Below are positions 24,956 to 34,131 of a DNA stretch of 64,000 nt, piece by piece. Position numbers and translations under genes: made by a program. The DNA lies in the NCBI RefSeq assembly GCF_000243135.2, contig NC_019903.1:3014001-3078000 (forward strand), in the 5' to 3' direction. The stretch comes from Desulfitobacterium dichloroeliminans LMG P-21439. GTDB taxonomy: Bacteria > Bacillota > Desulfitobacteriia > Desulfitobacteriales > Desulfitobacteriaceae. The notes under the pieces were generated by a model. The model was not told the DNA's origin. It ran no database searches and saw nothing but the letters and a program-made list of their open reading frames with translations. Within the stretch, counting starts at the first letter, position 1. Every line of letters starts with the position of its first letter.

Positions 24956-27286
24956 CTATGAATGATTCTTTGCGCCAGACTCATCTTGGTCAAACGAATC
25001 TTGAGCTATCGTATTATCTGTTACTGGCGTTTCGGTCTGTTCTGAGTGAGCTGTCTCTGAGTCGACTGTCTCAGAATCAGCTTTGTCCGAACCAGTTCTC
25101 TCTAAATCAATCTCATCAGTATCTTCCCCTTCCCCAAGCAGCATAGCTGATTCCAGTTCTTGTTTCGGCTGCAGTTCAGGATACTCTACTCGGGAATGGA
25201 AAATACCACTCAGAATGCGAACGAAGGATGTAGCAATCTTATCCAAATCCTGAAAGGTCAAATTACACTGGCTGAGCTGATCATCATTAAGCTTGTCCTT
25301 AATAATCTTGCGGACCAAACCTTCAATACGTCCAGGCGTAGGTTGCTTCATAGCACGAACCGCTGCTTCTACACTATCCGCCAAAAGTACCAGGGCCGCC
25401 TCCTTCGTCTGAGGCTTTGGACCTTCATAATGAAAGGCTTCTTCAGGAATGCTCGCATTGTCCTCCAAAGCTTTATGGTAAAAAAAACTCACAACACTAT
25501 CGCCATGATGTTGGGCAATTATGTCCTGAATAACTTGGGGTAGCTTTTCTTCCTTGGCCATCTCCAGACCATCCTTAAGATGGGAAGTGATAATCAAGGC
25601 ACTAAGAGTCGGGGCAATCTTATCATGCGGGTTATCTTGAGCAAATTGATTCTCAATAAAGAAATAGGGTCGTTTCAATTTACCGATATCATGGTACAAG
25701 GCTCCCACCCGAACCAAGATAGCATTGGCTTGAACCTCTTCCGCCGCAGCCTCAGCAAGATTACCCACCAATATGCTGTGATGATAGGTCCCCGGAGCCT
25801 CCATTAACAGCCTCTTCAACAAAGGTCGGTTCGGATTGGAAAGCTCTAATAGCCGAATGGCTGATGTGATACCGAAGCCTGACTCAAACCAATGTAGTGT
25901 TCCAACCGCAAGGACTGAGGCGAAAACCCCATTCACAAGACCAAGACCTACGCTGATTAGCCAAGTAGCAATGCGCATTCCCGAAACCATGGCAATACCA
26001 CTGACTGTTATGACGTTGACCGCCGCAATATAAATTCCCGCACGTGCTAGATCTACTCTCTGGCTTAATAAGGATACACTGTGTACTCCCACTAAACCTC
26101 CGAATAATGCAACGAGAGAAATCTGCCAGCCTGTGGTCGTTGAAATAGACGGATCCGCCAATAAGCCTACAAACACAGACAAAATAGCAGCAGAAAAATA
26201 GGCAATTTCCACATCCACCAGAATGGCAATGGTCATAGTAGCCCAGGCCACAGGAATTAAGATACCGGCCAAAGCACTATATTCGGCCTCCCCCAAATTC
26301 AAGGCGATGACACCCTTGCCCATGGCGAGTACCAAGAGCATCATCAAAGCAATCAGCACTAACTTTTTGGCTAAACGATCAACCTGTCTTCGATATTGAT
26401 AGGCATAGAAAAGCAGAGTTCCCATACTAGCAATCACAATCAGCGCGATTCCGGCAACCGACCGCCAAGGCGAACGGTTTTCCACTAAGCCGTAGGCCGC
26501 GAGAACTTGCATGATTTCCTCATCCACAATCTCTCCCGGTCCAACAATCTTCTGTTGAGCTTTATAGCGGTGCACATCCAGGCGGACCGATGCTCGAGCA
26601 TTCTGCCTTAAGCTTTCCGTAGTTTCACTGTCCTCAATCAAAGTGGGTTGTGTGATTTTCGCATCGACAAATTCACTAAGGAAAAGCTTGTACTCATCAG
26701 GAAAAGGAGCATTATCGATATCCCGCTTCATTTGCTGACGAAGGGCTGAAGTTTCCTCCTTGCTACGGGCACCCGACTCATCATTGCGAGCATTACCATT
26801 GATAATCTCTGTCGCCCTCTGTTCTTTTTCGTCCAAAAGATCAGCAGAAGTACTCATAAGCCTCAAGAGTACATCCTGAGACAAAGCATCAAAAGGAACA
26901 ATTTTGCGAATAGTATTTAAGCGACTAGCTTGATCCTCATTGCCCGTGATCCCTTCCTCTAAAGCCATAAAAGCTGTACTCAAGTCACGAGCAATGCTTG
27001 TAAGGTGGCTTTCATCTGGTTTAAAGACAGGCTCCACGGCTTTGGCCGCCGCCTCTTGATCCTCATAATATCCATCTAAATCCTCGATGTTTTTTTCATA
27101 GGGTGCTGTCACAAGCTGGGGACTAGGGTCTCCAAGCTCAAGGTTCAGCTTAGAGATAAAAAGTCCCGAAGAGAGTATACCTATGAACAGCAGAAAACAC
27201 ACCACTAGTGCAGCAATTTGTCGCCAAGTGGTGTTGATATTAGAAAAATGTTTTAGGAAATCTAAACCGCGAATTTTCAAACGCAT
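24956..27286 (-). CDS. pgpH: 7TM-HD cyclic-di-AMP phosphodiesterase PgpH
   Basis: 776 aa. One N-terminal helix (about residues 27-49), an extracellular 7TMR-HDED domain (about 50-280), seven transmembrane helices (about 285-490) and a cytoplasmic HD domain whose metal motifs include GTYHHSILVGNLAEAAA, YHDIGKLKRP and IAQHHGD. This architecture is PgpH, which hydrolyses the second messenger c-di-AMP. The tail (last about 60 residues) is an acidic Asp/Glu/Ser/Thr-rich low-complexity extension. ATG 2-3 nt after GAGGG. Confidence 0.94.
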   Translation of the reverse strand: MRLKIRGLDFLKHFSNINTTWRQIAALVVCFLLFIGILSSGLFISKLNLELGDPSPQLVTAPYEKNIEDLDGYYEDQEAAAKAVEPVFKPDESHLTSIARDLSTAFMALEEGITGNEDQASRLNTIRKIVPFDALSQDVLLRLMSTSADLLDEKEQRATEIINGNARNDESGARSKEETSALRQQMKRDIDNAPFPDEYKLFLSEFVDAKITQPTLIEDSETTESLRQNARASVRLDVHRYKAQQKIVGPGEIVDEEIMQVLAAYGLVENRSPWRSVAGIALIVIASMGTLLFYAYQYRRQVDRLAKKLVLIALMMLLVLAMGKGVIALNLGEAEYSALAGILIPVAWATMTIAILVDVEIAYFSAAILSVFVGLLADPSISTTTGWQISLVALFGGLVGVHSVSLLSQRVDLARAGIYIAAVNVITVSGIAMVSGMRIATWLISVGLGLVNGVFASVLAVGTLHWFESGFGITSAIRLLELSNPNRPLLKRLLMEAPGTYHHSILVGNLAEAAAEEVQANAILVRVGALYHDIGKLKRPYFFIENQFAQDNPHDKIAPTLSALIITSHLKDGLEMAKEEKLPQVIQDIIAQHHGDSVVSFFYHKALEDNASIPEEAFHYEGPKPQTKEAALVLLADSVEAAVRAMKQPTPGRIEGLVRKIIKDKLNDDQLSQCNLTFQDLDKIATSFVRILSGIFHSRVEYPELQPKQELESAMLLGEGEDTDEIDLERTGSDKADSETVDSETAHSEQTETPVTDNTIAQDSFDQDESGAKNHS

Positions 27287-27293
27287 CCCTCTT

Positions 27294-28265
27294 TCACTGA
27301 CCCGTTCCCAATTTCTCTTCAGCCTTTTCGTATGCTTGAATAATCTTTTGAACGAGAGGATTGCGCACTACATCAGCAGCAGTAAAATAGTGGAAGGCTA
27401 TATCCGGTATACCTTTAAGGATATTTTGAACTTCCTTTAGGCCTGAGTAATGACCACGGGGTAAATCCACTTGGGTCACATCTCCTGTGACCACCGCATG
27501 GGAACCATACCCTATGCGGGTCAGGAACATTTTCATTTGCTCAGGAGTTGTATTCTGCGCCTCATCGAGAATCATGAAGGAGTCATCGAGGGTCCGTCCG
27601 CGCATATAGGCCAACGGGGCAATCTCAATGGTTCCCTTTTCAACATAGCGTTGAGTCGTTTCCGGACCGAGCAGATCATAAAGCGCATCGTAGAGGGGTC
27701 GCAAATAAGGATCGATTTTCTCTTGCAAATCTCCCGGCAGGAAACCCAGCTTTTCACCCGCTTCAACCGCAGGACGAGTTAAGACGATACGGTTGACTTC
27801 TTTAGCTCGCAAAGCTAAAACAGCCATCACAACCGCTAGATAGGTCTTCCCTGTGCCTGCCGGCCCAATCCCAAAGACAATAGAATTCTTCTCTAAGTCT
27901 TCAAGATATTTCGCCTGGCCCAAGGTCTTAGCTTTAATCGGACGTCCTCGATGGGTTGTCGCAATCACCTTCGCAAGGGCATTAGCCATTCCCAAACCAT
28001 GACCTTCTTCCACTTGGGATATGACATAGCTAACACCAGCAGCCGTCAGATGATGCCCTTGACGGACCATATCAAGCAATTCCTTCACTACGGTTTCCAT
28101 ACGTTCAACTTCTGCAGCACTTCCGGTGATGCTCATCTCTTCACCCCGGACCACTAGACGTGCTCCGAGATGTTCCTCCAATAATTTTAAATGAGCATCT
28201 TCGGGCCCAAGTAAATTCATTGCTTCAGTCGCATTTTGCAAATACAGCTTTGATTCTTTCGTCAA
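27294..28265 (-). CDS. phoH: PhoH-family ATPase
   Basis: 323 aa. N-terminal KH-like segment, then P-loop ATPase with GPAGTGKTYLAV (Walker A), FMILDEAQNTTPEQMK (Walker B) and TGDVTQVDLP (sensor), the standard PhoH/PhoL set. Function likely in RNA or ribosome metabolism alongside the adjacent ybeY. TTG start at 28265 supported by GGGGGCG 6 nt upstream. Confidence 0.94.
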   Translation of the reverse strand: MTKESKLYLQNATEAMNLLGPEDAHLKLLEEHLGARLVVRGEEMSITGSAAEVERMETVVKELLDMVRQGHHLTAAGVSYVISQVEEGHGLGMANALAKVIATTHRGRPIKAKTLGQAKYLEDLEKNSIVFGIGPAGTGKTYLAVVMAVLALRAKEVNRIVLTRPAVEAGEKLGFLPGDLQEKIDPYLRPLYDALYDLLGPETTQRYVEKGTIEIAPLAYMRGRTLDDSFMILDEAQNTTPEQMKMFLTRIGYGSHAVVTGDVTQVDLPRGHYSGLKEVQNILKGIPDIAFHYFTAADVVRNPLVQKIIQAYEKAEEKLGTGQ

Positions 28266-28297
28266 TTTTTCGCCCCCTGGTGCATGAAACTCCTTAT

Positions 28298-29512
28298 TTA
28301 TCCACTGTGTGGATATACTGCTAAATCCTCGTACGCTTCCACTTCAATACGTACGCGCTCACCATCGTTGCTTTCCAGAACACGAACCTTCTCCTCCAGA
28401 ACATGGGCTCCGGGGGTAATGGCCTTATGTACCTCAGTTCGCGCTCGTTCCTCCGCCGCTTGACGAGCTTCAACTTCAGTTCGTTCAACCTGAAGCTTTG
28501 CTAACTCTTTATAGTGAATAGATACTATTTCGACAGGAAGACGCCAATTCCTCCATAGGTCAACCCCATGATATTGAACTTCCTCATTAACTAGCGGATA
28601 AGGAGATTCCGGTATTGTTACCATTATGACTCGTGTGCCAAATTTTATACCCCAGCCCTTAGCAACTTTTCCACTCTCCTCAATCAGTTCCTCTTGATAG
28701 GGAACAGTAGCCTCCGCGCTGTACCAAACCCTCCCACGCACAAAACCCTTAGCCGCCGGAACGGTTTCTGGAATAAAATCCTTTTGTTGAAGTTGACGAT
28801 CCGTCCGGGGGGTGGCACTGAGATTTTCGACTGTTGCCGGAGCCTGAATGAGCACTTGCCCCGGTTTGACAATTTCCCCTTCATGAATTAGAGGGGTCCC
28901 TTGAATCACCATGACTTGCTGAACTAACCCCGCCTTACTAGCCACTAGATTACCCGCTTCCCCAGGGACCTGAGGACGAATCTTTTGCACCACTTTAATT
29001 TCCACGCGGGTCCCATAACGCCTAATCCCAATCCAAGCCGCATCTGGAAATTCTTCAACAAGAGTTTTAGAGACCTTACTCAAGTCTACAGAATCCTGCC
29101 AAGTCCAAGTCCTTAAACCATGTTTCTCCGCACTATCAAAAATTTCTACGCTGGAGATGGTCGTATTACCGGAAACGGATATCGAAAGAATCATCTGCGA
29201 TAGAATGGCTAAAGTTATGCCGATTAACAAAATTCCGCCTAAGAGGAACTTTCTCCGCCACCACCGCGCCGCGATGAAGGGCCATCCGTATTTTGCTATG
29301 ATATGCACTCGAGTATGCGTCAGACGCGCCGGTCCCTTCAGCCGAGCAAAATCCTGGATTCTGATTTGGGCTCTTAAGCCCCTTTCTGAGCGCTGGGTTC
29401 TATAAAAAACGATGCCTTGGCGTATACTTTCGTTCATGAAACGGGCAAGCTCCTTGCCTCGGGCCACAAAAAACACTCTTCCTTGCAGGAACGCTCTAAG
29501 CTTTGCGATCAT
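28298..29512 (-). CDS. yqfD: Sporulation protein YqfD
   Basis: 404 aa. One membrane helix (about residues 90-112, LLGGILLIGITLAILSQMILSI) and a large extracytoplasmic region characteristic of YqfD; C-terminal half rich in charged heptad-like sequence. Required in sporulation of Bacillus relatives with undefined biochemical role. The ATG overlaps the yqfC stop codon (ATGA), so the pair is translationally coupled. Confidence 0.9.
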   Translation of the reverse strand: MIAKLRAFLQGRVFFVARGKELARFMNESIRQGIVFYRTQRSERGLRAQIRIQDFARLKGPARLTHTRVHIIAKYGWPFIAARWWRRKFLLGGILLIGITLAILSQMILSISVSGNTTISSVEIFDSAEKHGLRTWTWQDSVDLSKVSKTLVEEFPDAAWIGIRRYGTRVEIKVVQKIRPQVPGEAGNLVASKAGLVQQVMVIQGTPLIHEGEIVKPGQVLIQAPATVENLSATPRTDRQLQQKDFIPETVPAAKGFVRGRVWYSAEATVPYQEELIEESGKVAKGWGIKFGTRVIMVTIPESPYPLVNEEVQYHGVDLWRNWRLPVEIVSIHYKELAKLQVERTEVEARQAAEERARTEVHKAITPGAHVLEEKVRVLESNDGERVRIEVEAYEDLAVYPHSG

Positions 29513-29790
29513 TTGGAGTCCCCTCCCCCATAATACAAGGAAATAAATTGTCCTTCAATCCTCAACTCACTAGATAATACCGTCTTCAACACGAGTTCTT
29601 TTCCAGTAATGGTTAAAACACCTTCTGTTGTATTTAAAAGAATCTCTTCTGCAGTAAACTCGACGATTTCTAAATAGTTCTCCACAAAAACTTCTTGGCG
29701 GCCAGTGATTGTAATGCGCGGCCCTTTTCCTGCAACGTCCGGTGGGAAATCCAACACTTCCCCTACAGTTTTAGTGAGTTTATCCAACAT
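29509..29790 (-). CDS. yqfC: Sporulation protein YqfC
   Basis: 93 aa. A longer open frame extends to 29961, but the gene starts at the ATG at 29790 (MLDKLTKTVGEVLDFPPDVA): GGGAGGAGG lies just upstream and the N-terminus matches the YqfC family. Contains the family core PRITITGRQEVFVENY. The Shine-Dalgarno is buried in the 3' arm of the hydrogenase operon terminator, so its translation may depend on hairpin state. Confidence 0.9.
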   Translation of the reverse strand: MLDKLTKTVGEVLDFPPDVAGKGPRITITGRQEVFVENYLEIVEFTAEEILLNTTEGVLTITGKELVLKTVLSSELRIEGQFISLYYGGGDSK

Positions 29791-29836
29791 AAAAAGCCTC
29801 CTCCCTTCTAAAGAATATTTATGAAGGAAGGAGGCT
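29791..29836 (-). terminator. yqfC: Hydrogenase operon terminator overlapping the yqfC ribosome site
   Basis: Arms 29795-29808 and 29823-29836 pair at 13 of 14 positions; the minus strand then reads TTTT and immediately the yqfC ATG (29790). The descending arm contains GGGAGGAGG, the yqfC Shine-Dalgarno. Confidence 0.8.
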
Positions 29837-29872
29837 AAATAGTCCAAGCTTGACGGACAAAGTATTAAGAAC

Positions 29873-30364
29873 TTAAACCGATGGGGCCATGTCCTTACGG
29901 TTGAGCTGAAGCAAAGCACGGAGGATGTCGTCCGGAGAGGGCGGACATCCTGGTATTGCAATATCCACTGTTAGAGCTTGACCTACACCGCTACCTGCTG
30001 CATATCCTTCTTTAAACACACCCCCATTGATGGCGCAATCGCCCACAGCGATGACCCATTTCGGCTGGGGTGTGGCTTCATTGGTTGCTTTTGCTGCTTG
30101 GTTCAACTGGGTGGACATGGGACCCGTACACATAAGCAGATCTGCATGCCGGGGCGAGGCGACAAAGTCAAAGCCAAACCGCTGTAGATCATAGATAGGA
30201 TTCAGTAGGGCGGACATTTCCCAATCACAGCCGTTGCAGGAACCGCAATCCAGATGCCTAATATGCCAGGATTGCCGAAAGGAATGAAGATGAGCTGCAT
30301 CTTGATCTAACCGTTTTTCACTTAATCGTCCTCGTTTCAAACTTCGCCTTAGTAGATTCCACAT
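29873..30364 (-). CDS. hyfI: Group 4 [NiFe]-hydrogenase small subunit
   Basis: 163 aa, HycG/HyfI/NuoB family. The proximal 4Fe-4S cluster ligands are visible: CGSCNGCDWE, CTGP, GDCAINGG and GCPPSPDDI. It relays electrons between the [NiFe] site and the ferredoxin side. Last gene of the hyf operon, 18 bp after the large-subunit gene, with GGAGGGAGG before the ATG. Confidence 0.92.
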   Translation of the reverse strand: MWNLLRRSLKRGRLSEKRLDQDAAHLHSFRQSWHIRHLDCGSCNGCDWEMSALLNPIYDLQRFGFDFVASPRHADLLMCTGPMSTQLNQAAKATNEATPQPKWVIAVGDCAINGGVFKEGYAAGSGVGQALTVDIAIPGCPPSPDDILRALLQLNRKDMAPSV

Positions 30365-30382
30365 AATGCTCTTCCTCCCTCC

Positions 30383-31999
30383 TTAACGATCACAGCAGCT
30401 GTAACACAGTTCAAAACTCTTATTAATCAGCGGAAAATCTGGAACAATATTCCCAAGTACCGCTAAGGGCACAGCGGGCCAATTCGCATAGGAAGCCGAG
30501 CGAATTCGACAACGATAAATCTTGCCTTCACGGTCTAACATCAGCCATATGACATCCGTTCCACGCGGTGATTCAGCACATCCCCAAGCAAACTCATAAG
30601 GTCGAACTTCCTCTAGATTTTTTACGGGAGTGGCTTGATGAGCGTTCGTTACTACTGTCTGATCATTGAGCAGTTGATTAAGGAGGGCATAACTCTGCCT
30701 CGTTTCGCGAACTCGAACCATAAGGCGGGCCCACACGTCTCCCTCCAGCTCCACTTGGGGCTCTACATTAAGCTCAGGATAGAGAAGATAGCCATGACAG
30801 GAACGCCAGTCCTGCGCTACTCCGGAAGCACGAACTGCGGGACCTGTGACCCCCAGATCTAAGGCACTTTGCTTATGAAGGACCCCTGTGGTTATAGCCC
30901 GCTGACGGAATCCATCGTGCTCCAGAATCAGAGGAATCCACTCTTCAAAATCCTTTTCAAGCTCAGCCAGCCTTGCCAGCAAATGAGCTATTCTTTCCTG
31001 CGCGGGACGCTTGGCTTTTCCGACCGTCACCGTTCCACGCAGAAAACGGTGTCCGAAAAGTTCCTGATTCAGACGTTGGAGCTGTTCCTTATGCTGTAAA
31101 CCATTGCTATTACCGAGGGCGAAGCCCACGCCGGCGCAAAGGTTGCCGATATCTCCCACATGGTTATAAAGCCTTTCTAGCTCTGCCAGTACCGTACGCC
31201 AGCCCAAGACTTCGCGAGAAACCTGTAGACCACCTAGCTTTTCCACAGCCTGACAATAAGCTAAGGCATGACTGACCGTGCACACCCCACAGACCCGCTC
31301 CACAATCTTTAAGCCTTCTTCGATACTCTTTCCTTCCAGAAGTCTTTCCACCCCTTTGTGGGTATAGAAAAGCTGAGCATCAAGGTGAAGAATCGTCTCC
31401 CCGACGGTTTGAAAACGAAAATGACCCGGTTCAATAATACCTGCGTGAATAGGACCCACCGGTATTTCAAAAGTCCCTTCGCCTATGGCTGCCGTGAAAG
31501 AAAGAGGCTGGGAAACAAATGCTTCGGCTTCTCTCTCTCCCGTAGTCCTTGGCTTAGATTTTCGCAACGGATGAAAATCCGCGGGCCAACCCGGATGCAA
31601 GACCAAGGAGCGCGTATCAGGATGCCCCTCAGGGGTTAGGCCCATAAGGTCCTTGAGCTCTCGCTCTGCCCAATTTAAGGCCGGGCAAAGAATCGTTAAA
31701 GAAGGGTAACTGTCTTTAATGCCGCGAGCTACCAAGGTGAGGGTGAAATCCCCCGGAAAATGGAAGAGCAGGTAGAGCGCAAAGTCATGCCCTAACTCAC
31801 GTTCATCATTTCCTACATGAGTCAGAAGCATGGGACGGGTCGTTGCTTCTACCCAGATATGCTGAATGACCTCGGGCAGGCACTGAGAATCCAATAAAAC
31901 CAGTCCCTCGTTTTTTGTCCAGGTGGCCACCGCATAGCCTTCAGGGTTTTCCTTCACCCGTTCCTCAAAATACACTTGTAAGTTTAATAATTTCTCCAT
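30383..31999 (-). CDS. hyfG: Group 4 [NiFe]-hydrogenase large subunit, NuoC-NuoD fusion
   Basis: About 538 aa. N-terminal 30-kDa-subunit (NuoC-like) domain to about residue 150, with LNWAERELKDLMGLTPEGHPD, then the large-subunit domain. Both pairs of Ni-Fe cysteines are present: RVCGVCTVSHA and the terminal CYSC, so this is a hydrogenase, not a complex-I-like paralogue. The protein ends at CYSCCDR-stop, exactly where the HycI protease cuts E. coli HycE, so there is no C-terminal extension to remove. ATG 31999 is preferred over GTG 32008 because GGGAGGAGG is about 8 nt upstream. Overlaps hyfF by 35 bp. Confidence 0.93.
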   Translation of the reverse strand: MEKLLNLQVYFEERVKENPEGYAVATWTKNEGLVLLDSQCLPEVIQHIWVEATTRPMLLTHVGNDERELGHDFALYLLFHFPGDFTLTLVARGIKDSYPSLTILCPALNWAERELKDLMGLTPEGHPDTRSLVLHPGWPADFHPLRKSKPRTTGEREAEAFVSQPLSFTAAIGEGTFEIPVGPIHAGIIEPGHFRFQTVGETILHLDAQLFYTHKGVERLLEGKSIEEGLKIVERVCGVCTVSHALAYCQAVEKLGGLQVSREVLGWRTVLAELERLYNHVGDIGNLCAGVGFALGNSNGLQHKEQLQRLNQELFGHRFLRGTVTVGKAKRPAQERIAHLLARLAELEKDFEEWIPLILEHDGFRQRAITTGVLHKQSALDLGVTGPAVRASGVAQDWRSCHGYLLYPELNVEPQVELEGDVWARLMVRVRETRQSYALLNQLLNDQTVVTNAHQATPVKNLEEVRPYEFAWGCAESPRGTDVIWLMLDREGKIYRCRIRSASYANWPAVPLAVLGNIVPDFPLINKSFELCYSCCDR

Positions 32000-33464
32000 A
32001 CTCTCCACCTCCTCCCAGAATCAATTCAACAACCTGATTCAAGGCCTGATTAAGGGGTTCTGGCACAACCACACCCAAAATGAGAACAAGCGCTAGAGGT
32101 AGGGCTAGCCAAAGCATAGCCGATCCCTCTCCCCTTTCTTCAAGGTGGCGTTCATTAGGCTTGCCGAAAAGCATCCCCAAAAAGTGATATAGAAAGCCGG
32201 CAAAGATCACGGACAAGAACAAAGCAGTTAAAAATCCCAAGAAAGGATGGCCCGCCTGGAAAAGGCCAGCCATAATATTAATCTCTGAGCGAAAGGTTCC
32301 AAAAGGCGGGGTACCCGTAATGGCAAGTAAGCCCATGAGTAGCATCCCTCCTGTATAAGGCCATAAACTCAGGATACCTCTCATCTTGGGGATCTGCCGG
32401 GTACCCATCATCTGTACCACACGCCCCACAGCGACAAAAAGATTGGCTTTAGTCAAGGCATGCAGAATCAGGTGAAAACAAGCCCCCCAAACCGCAAGAG
32501 GTGTCCCTATCCCAAAACCTAAAGCGATAATCCCCATATGCTCAACGCTGGAATAAGCTAAGAGTCGCTTAATATCCTTCTGCAAAAGAATAAAGGCCAC
32601 CATAGCGCCTAAAGAAAGAAGACCAAAAATAATAAGAAGGTTTCCTGAAAAATCCGGGCCAAGACTGGTTTGGCGAACGAGAATATGCCAACGCAGGATA
32701 GCATATAAGGCACAGTTTAAAAGCACCCCAGATAATAAGGCGCTGACGGGGGAAGGAGCTTGACTATGGGCATCCGGTAACCAAGGATGCATAGGAACAA
32801 AGCCCACTTTGGCCCCATAGCCGATAAAGGCAAAGACAAAGCCCAGCTTTACCAAAGCTGGATCCAATTGGTTGGCCAGGTTCACAAGTAGTCGCCAATC
32901 CAAGGCTGCTAAGCTGTATCCATTAACCCTGCCTGAGGCAGCATAAAGAATCATGGTTCCTAACAAAGCGAAACTAATTCCTACCGTGCACAGGACGATA
33001 TATTTCCAGGCGGCTTCAACAGCCGGTTTCTCTCGATAAAAACCCACCAAAAGGGCAGTAGCTAAGGTGGTACCTTCGATTCCGACCCAAAGCAAGCCAA
33101 GATTCGGGGTGCTCACCACCCAAAGCATGGTACCAATAAACATCCAGATCCAAAAATAGTACCAAGGCAACCGGCTTTGCGGGACTTTATCTGCTTCCAC
33201 CTCGTGTTCCATATAGGAAAAGGAGTATAAAACCACGTAAGCAGCGATTACCGCAATGACAGTGAGAAGCAAGGCGCTTAGAGCATCCCAAGTAAAGAAT
33301 CCTCCCCAGATGCTTTGCGGTCCTTGAGTATACACTCGCCAGATCATATCTCCGGCCAAACCCAATAAAGCCAAAACCGCTAGGCTATTGATGGTCCTTA
33401 AAACTTGATTCCGGGAAGAGATGAGCATACAGAGAGCTGCGAGAAAAGCCACGACTATAAACAT
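31965..33464 (-). CDS. hyfF: Hydrogenase membrane subunit, antiporter-like (HyfF)
   Basis: 499 aa, about 14 membrane helices. Proton_antipo_M/NuoL-N-like core with GYGAKVGFVPMHPWLPDAHSQAPSPVSALLSG (lysine and histidine of the half channel) and QKDIKRLLAYSSVEHMG. HyfF/HycC-type subunits are thought to pump protons or sodium during electron flow to the hydrogenase. In the operon between hyfE and hyfG, overlapping the latter. Confidence 0.9.
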   Translation of the reverse strand: MFIVVAFLAALCMLISSRNQVLRTINSLAVLALLGLAGDMIWRVYTQGPQSIWGGFFTWDALSALLLTVIAVIAAYVVLYSFSYMEHEVEADKVPQSRLPWYYFWIWMFIGTMLWVVSTPNLGLLWVGIEGTTLATALLVGFYREKPAVEAAWKYIVLCTVGISFALLGTMILYAASGRVNGYSLAALDWRLLVNLANQLDPALVKLGFVFAFIGYGAKVGFVPMHPWLPDAHSQAPSPVSALLSGVLLNCALYAILRWHILVRQTSLGPDFSGNLLIIFGLLSLGAMVAFILLQKDIKRLLAYSSVEHMGIIALGFGIGTPLAVWGACFHLILHALTKANLFVAVGRVVQMMGTRQIPKMRGILSLWPYTGGMLLMGLLAITGTPPFGTFRSEINIMAGLFQAGHPFLGFLTALFLSVIFAGFLYHFLGMLFGKPNERHLEERGEGSAMLWLALPLALVLILGVVVPEPLNQALNQVVELILGGGGEYGEIIKLTSVF

Positions 33465-33473
33465 CTTAGTTTC

Positions 33474-34130
33474 CTAACCTTTCAAAGAATTGAGATGCTC
33501 TACATTCAATGAGTCAAACTTCTGAATCATTCGCTGAGCGAGAACCCCTAAGATTAACACCCCGATCAATATATCAAAGATGACCCCAACTTCGACTAGA
33601 AGAGGCATACCATTCGTTAGTAGGAAACCCGCCAAGAAAATGCCATTATCAATAATTAAAATTCCCACCACTTGAATTAAAGCTACTTTGCGAATTACCA
33701 TGAGCAATAACCCGTAAAAGAGTAAAGCGAACGCGATCGCTAAGCCGTTACGTAGAGAAGGCTCCACTAAGGATAAGAGAGGTTGGGTGATAGCATAAGC
33801 AAGAATTGTCAGAGCCGCAGCCACTACCAAAGAAGAGTTGCGTCGCAGAAACACTTCCCCTACCCATTGGGTATGAGATAATCTCGCCGTCCGCCGGAGA
33901 ACCCAAGGAATCACTCCACCCTTGACCACTAAGGTGAGGAGGGCAATTGCCATCATCTCCAACTCTTTTTCTTTAATTCCCTCCAGTAAGATGAGCAGAG
34001 AAAGGAATACAGCTTGCCAAGTCCAAGCCTGCAAGGCCTTCTTCAATTTTGAGCAGCCAACAATATACAAACCTGTAGCCAAGAGAATAAAGAGTACTAG
34101 TTGTTGGAGATTTTCCATGGTTCCTTCCAT
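33474..34130 (-). CDS. hyfE: Hydrogenase membrane subunit HyfE
   Basis: 218 aa with six to seven membrane helices; the C-terminal part resembles NuoK/MrpC (FLLTNGMPLLVEVGVIFDILIGVLILG). HyfE is the membrane component that distinguishes Hyf from Hyc hydrogenases. It starts 1 bp after hyfC ends and lies 9 bp from hyfF. ATG behind AAGGAGGG. Confidence 0.85.
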   Translation of the reverse strand: MEGTMENLQQLVLFILLATGLYIVGCSKLKKALQAWTWQAVFLSLLILLEGIKEKELEMMAIALLTLVVKGGVIPWVLRRTARLSHTQWVGEVFLRRNSSLVVAAALTILAYAITQPLLSLVEPSLRNGLAIAFALLFYGLLLMVIRKVALIQVVGILIIDNGIFLAGFLLTNGMPLLVEVGVIFDILIGVLILGVLAQRMIQKFDSLNVEHLNSLKG

Positions 34131-34131
34131 C

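Noticed and set aside
29509-29961. 150-aa version of YqfC
   Set aside because: The extension overlaps the 3' end of the hyfI gene and the terminator; the ribosome site and family length support the ATG at 29790.
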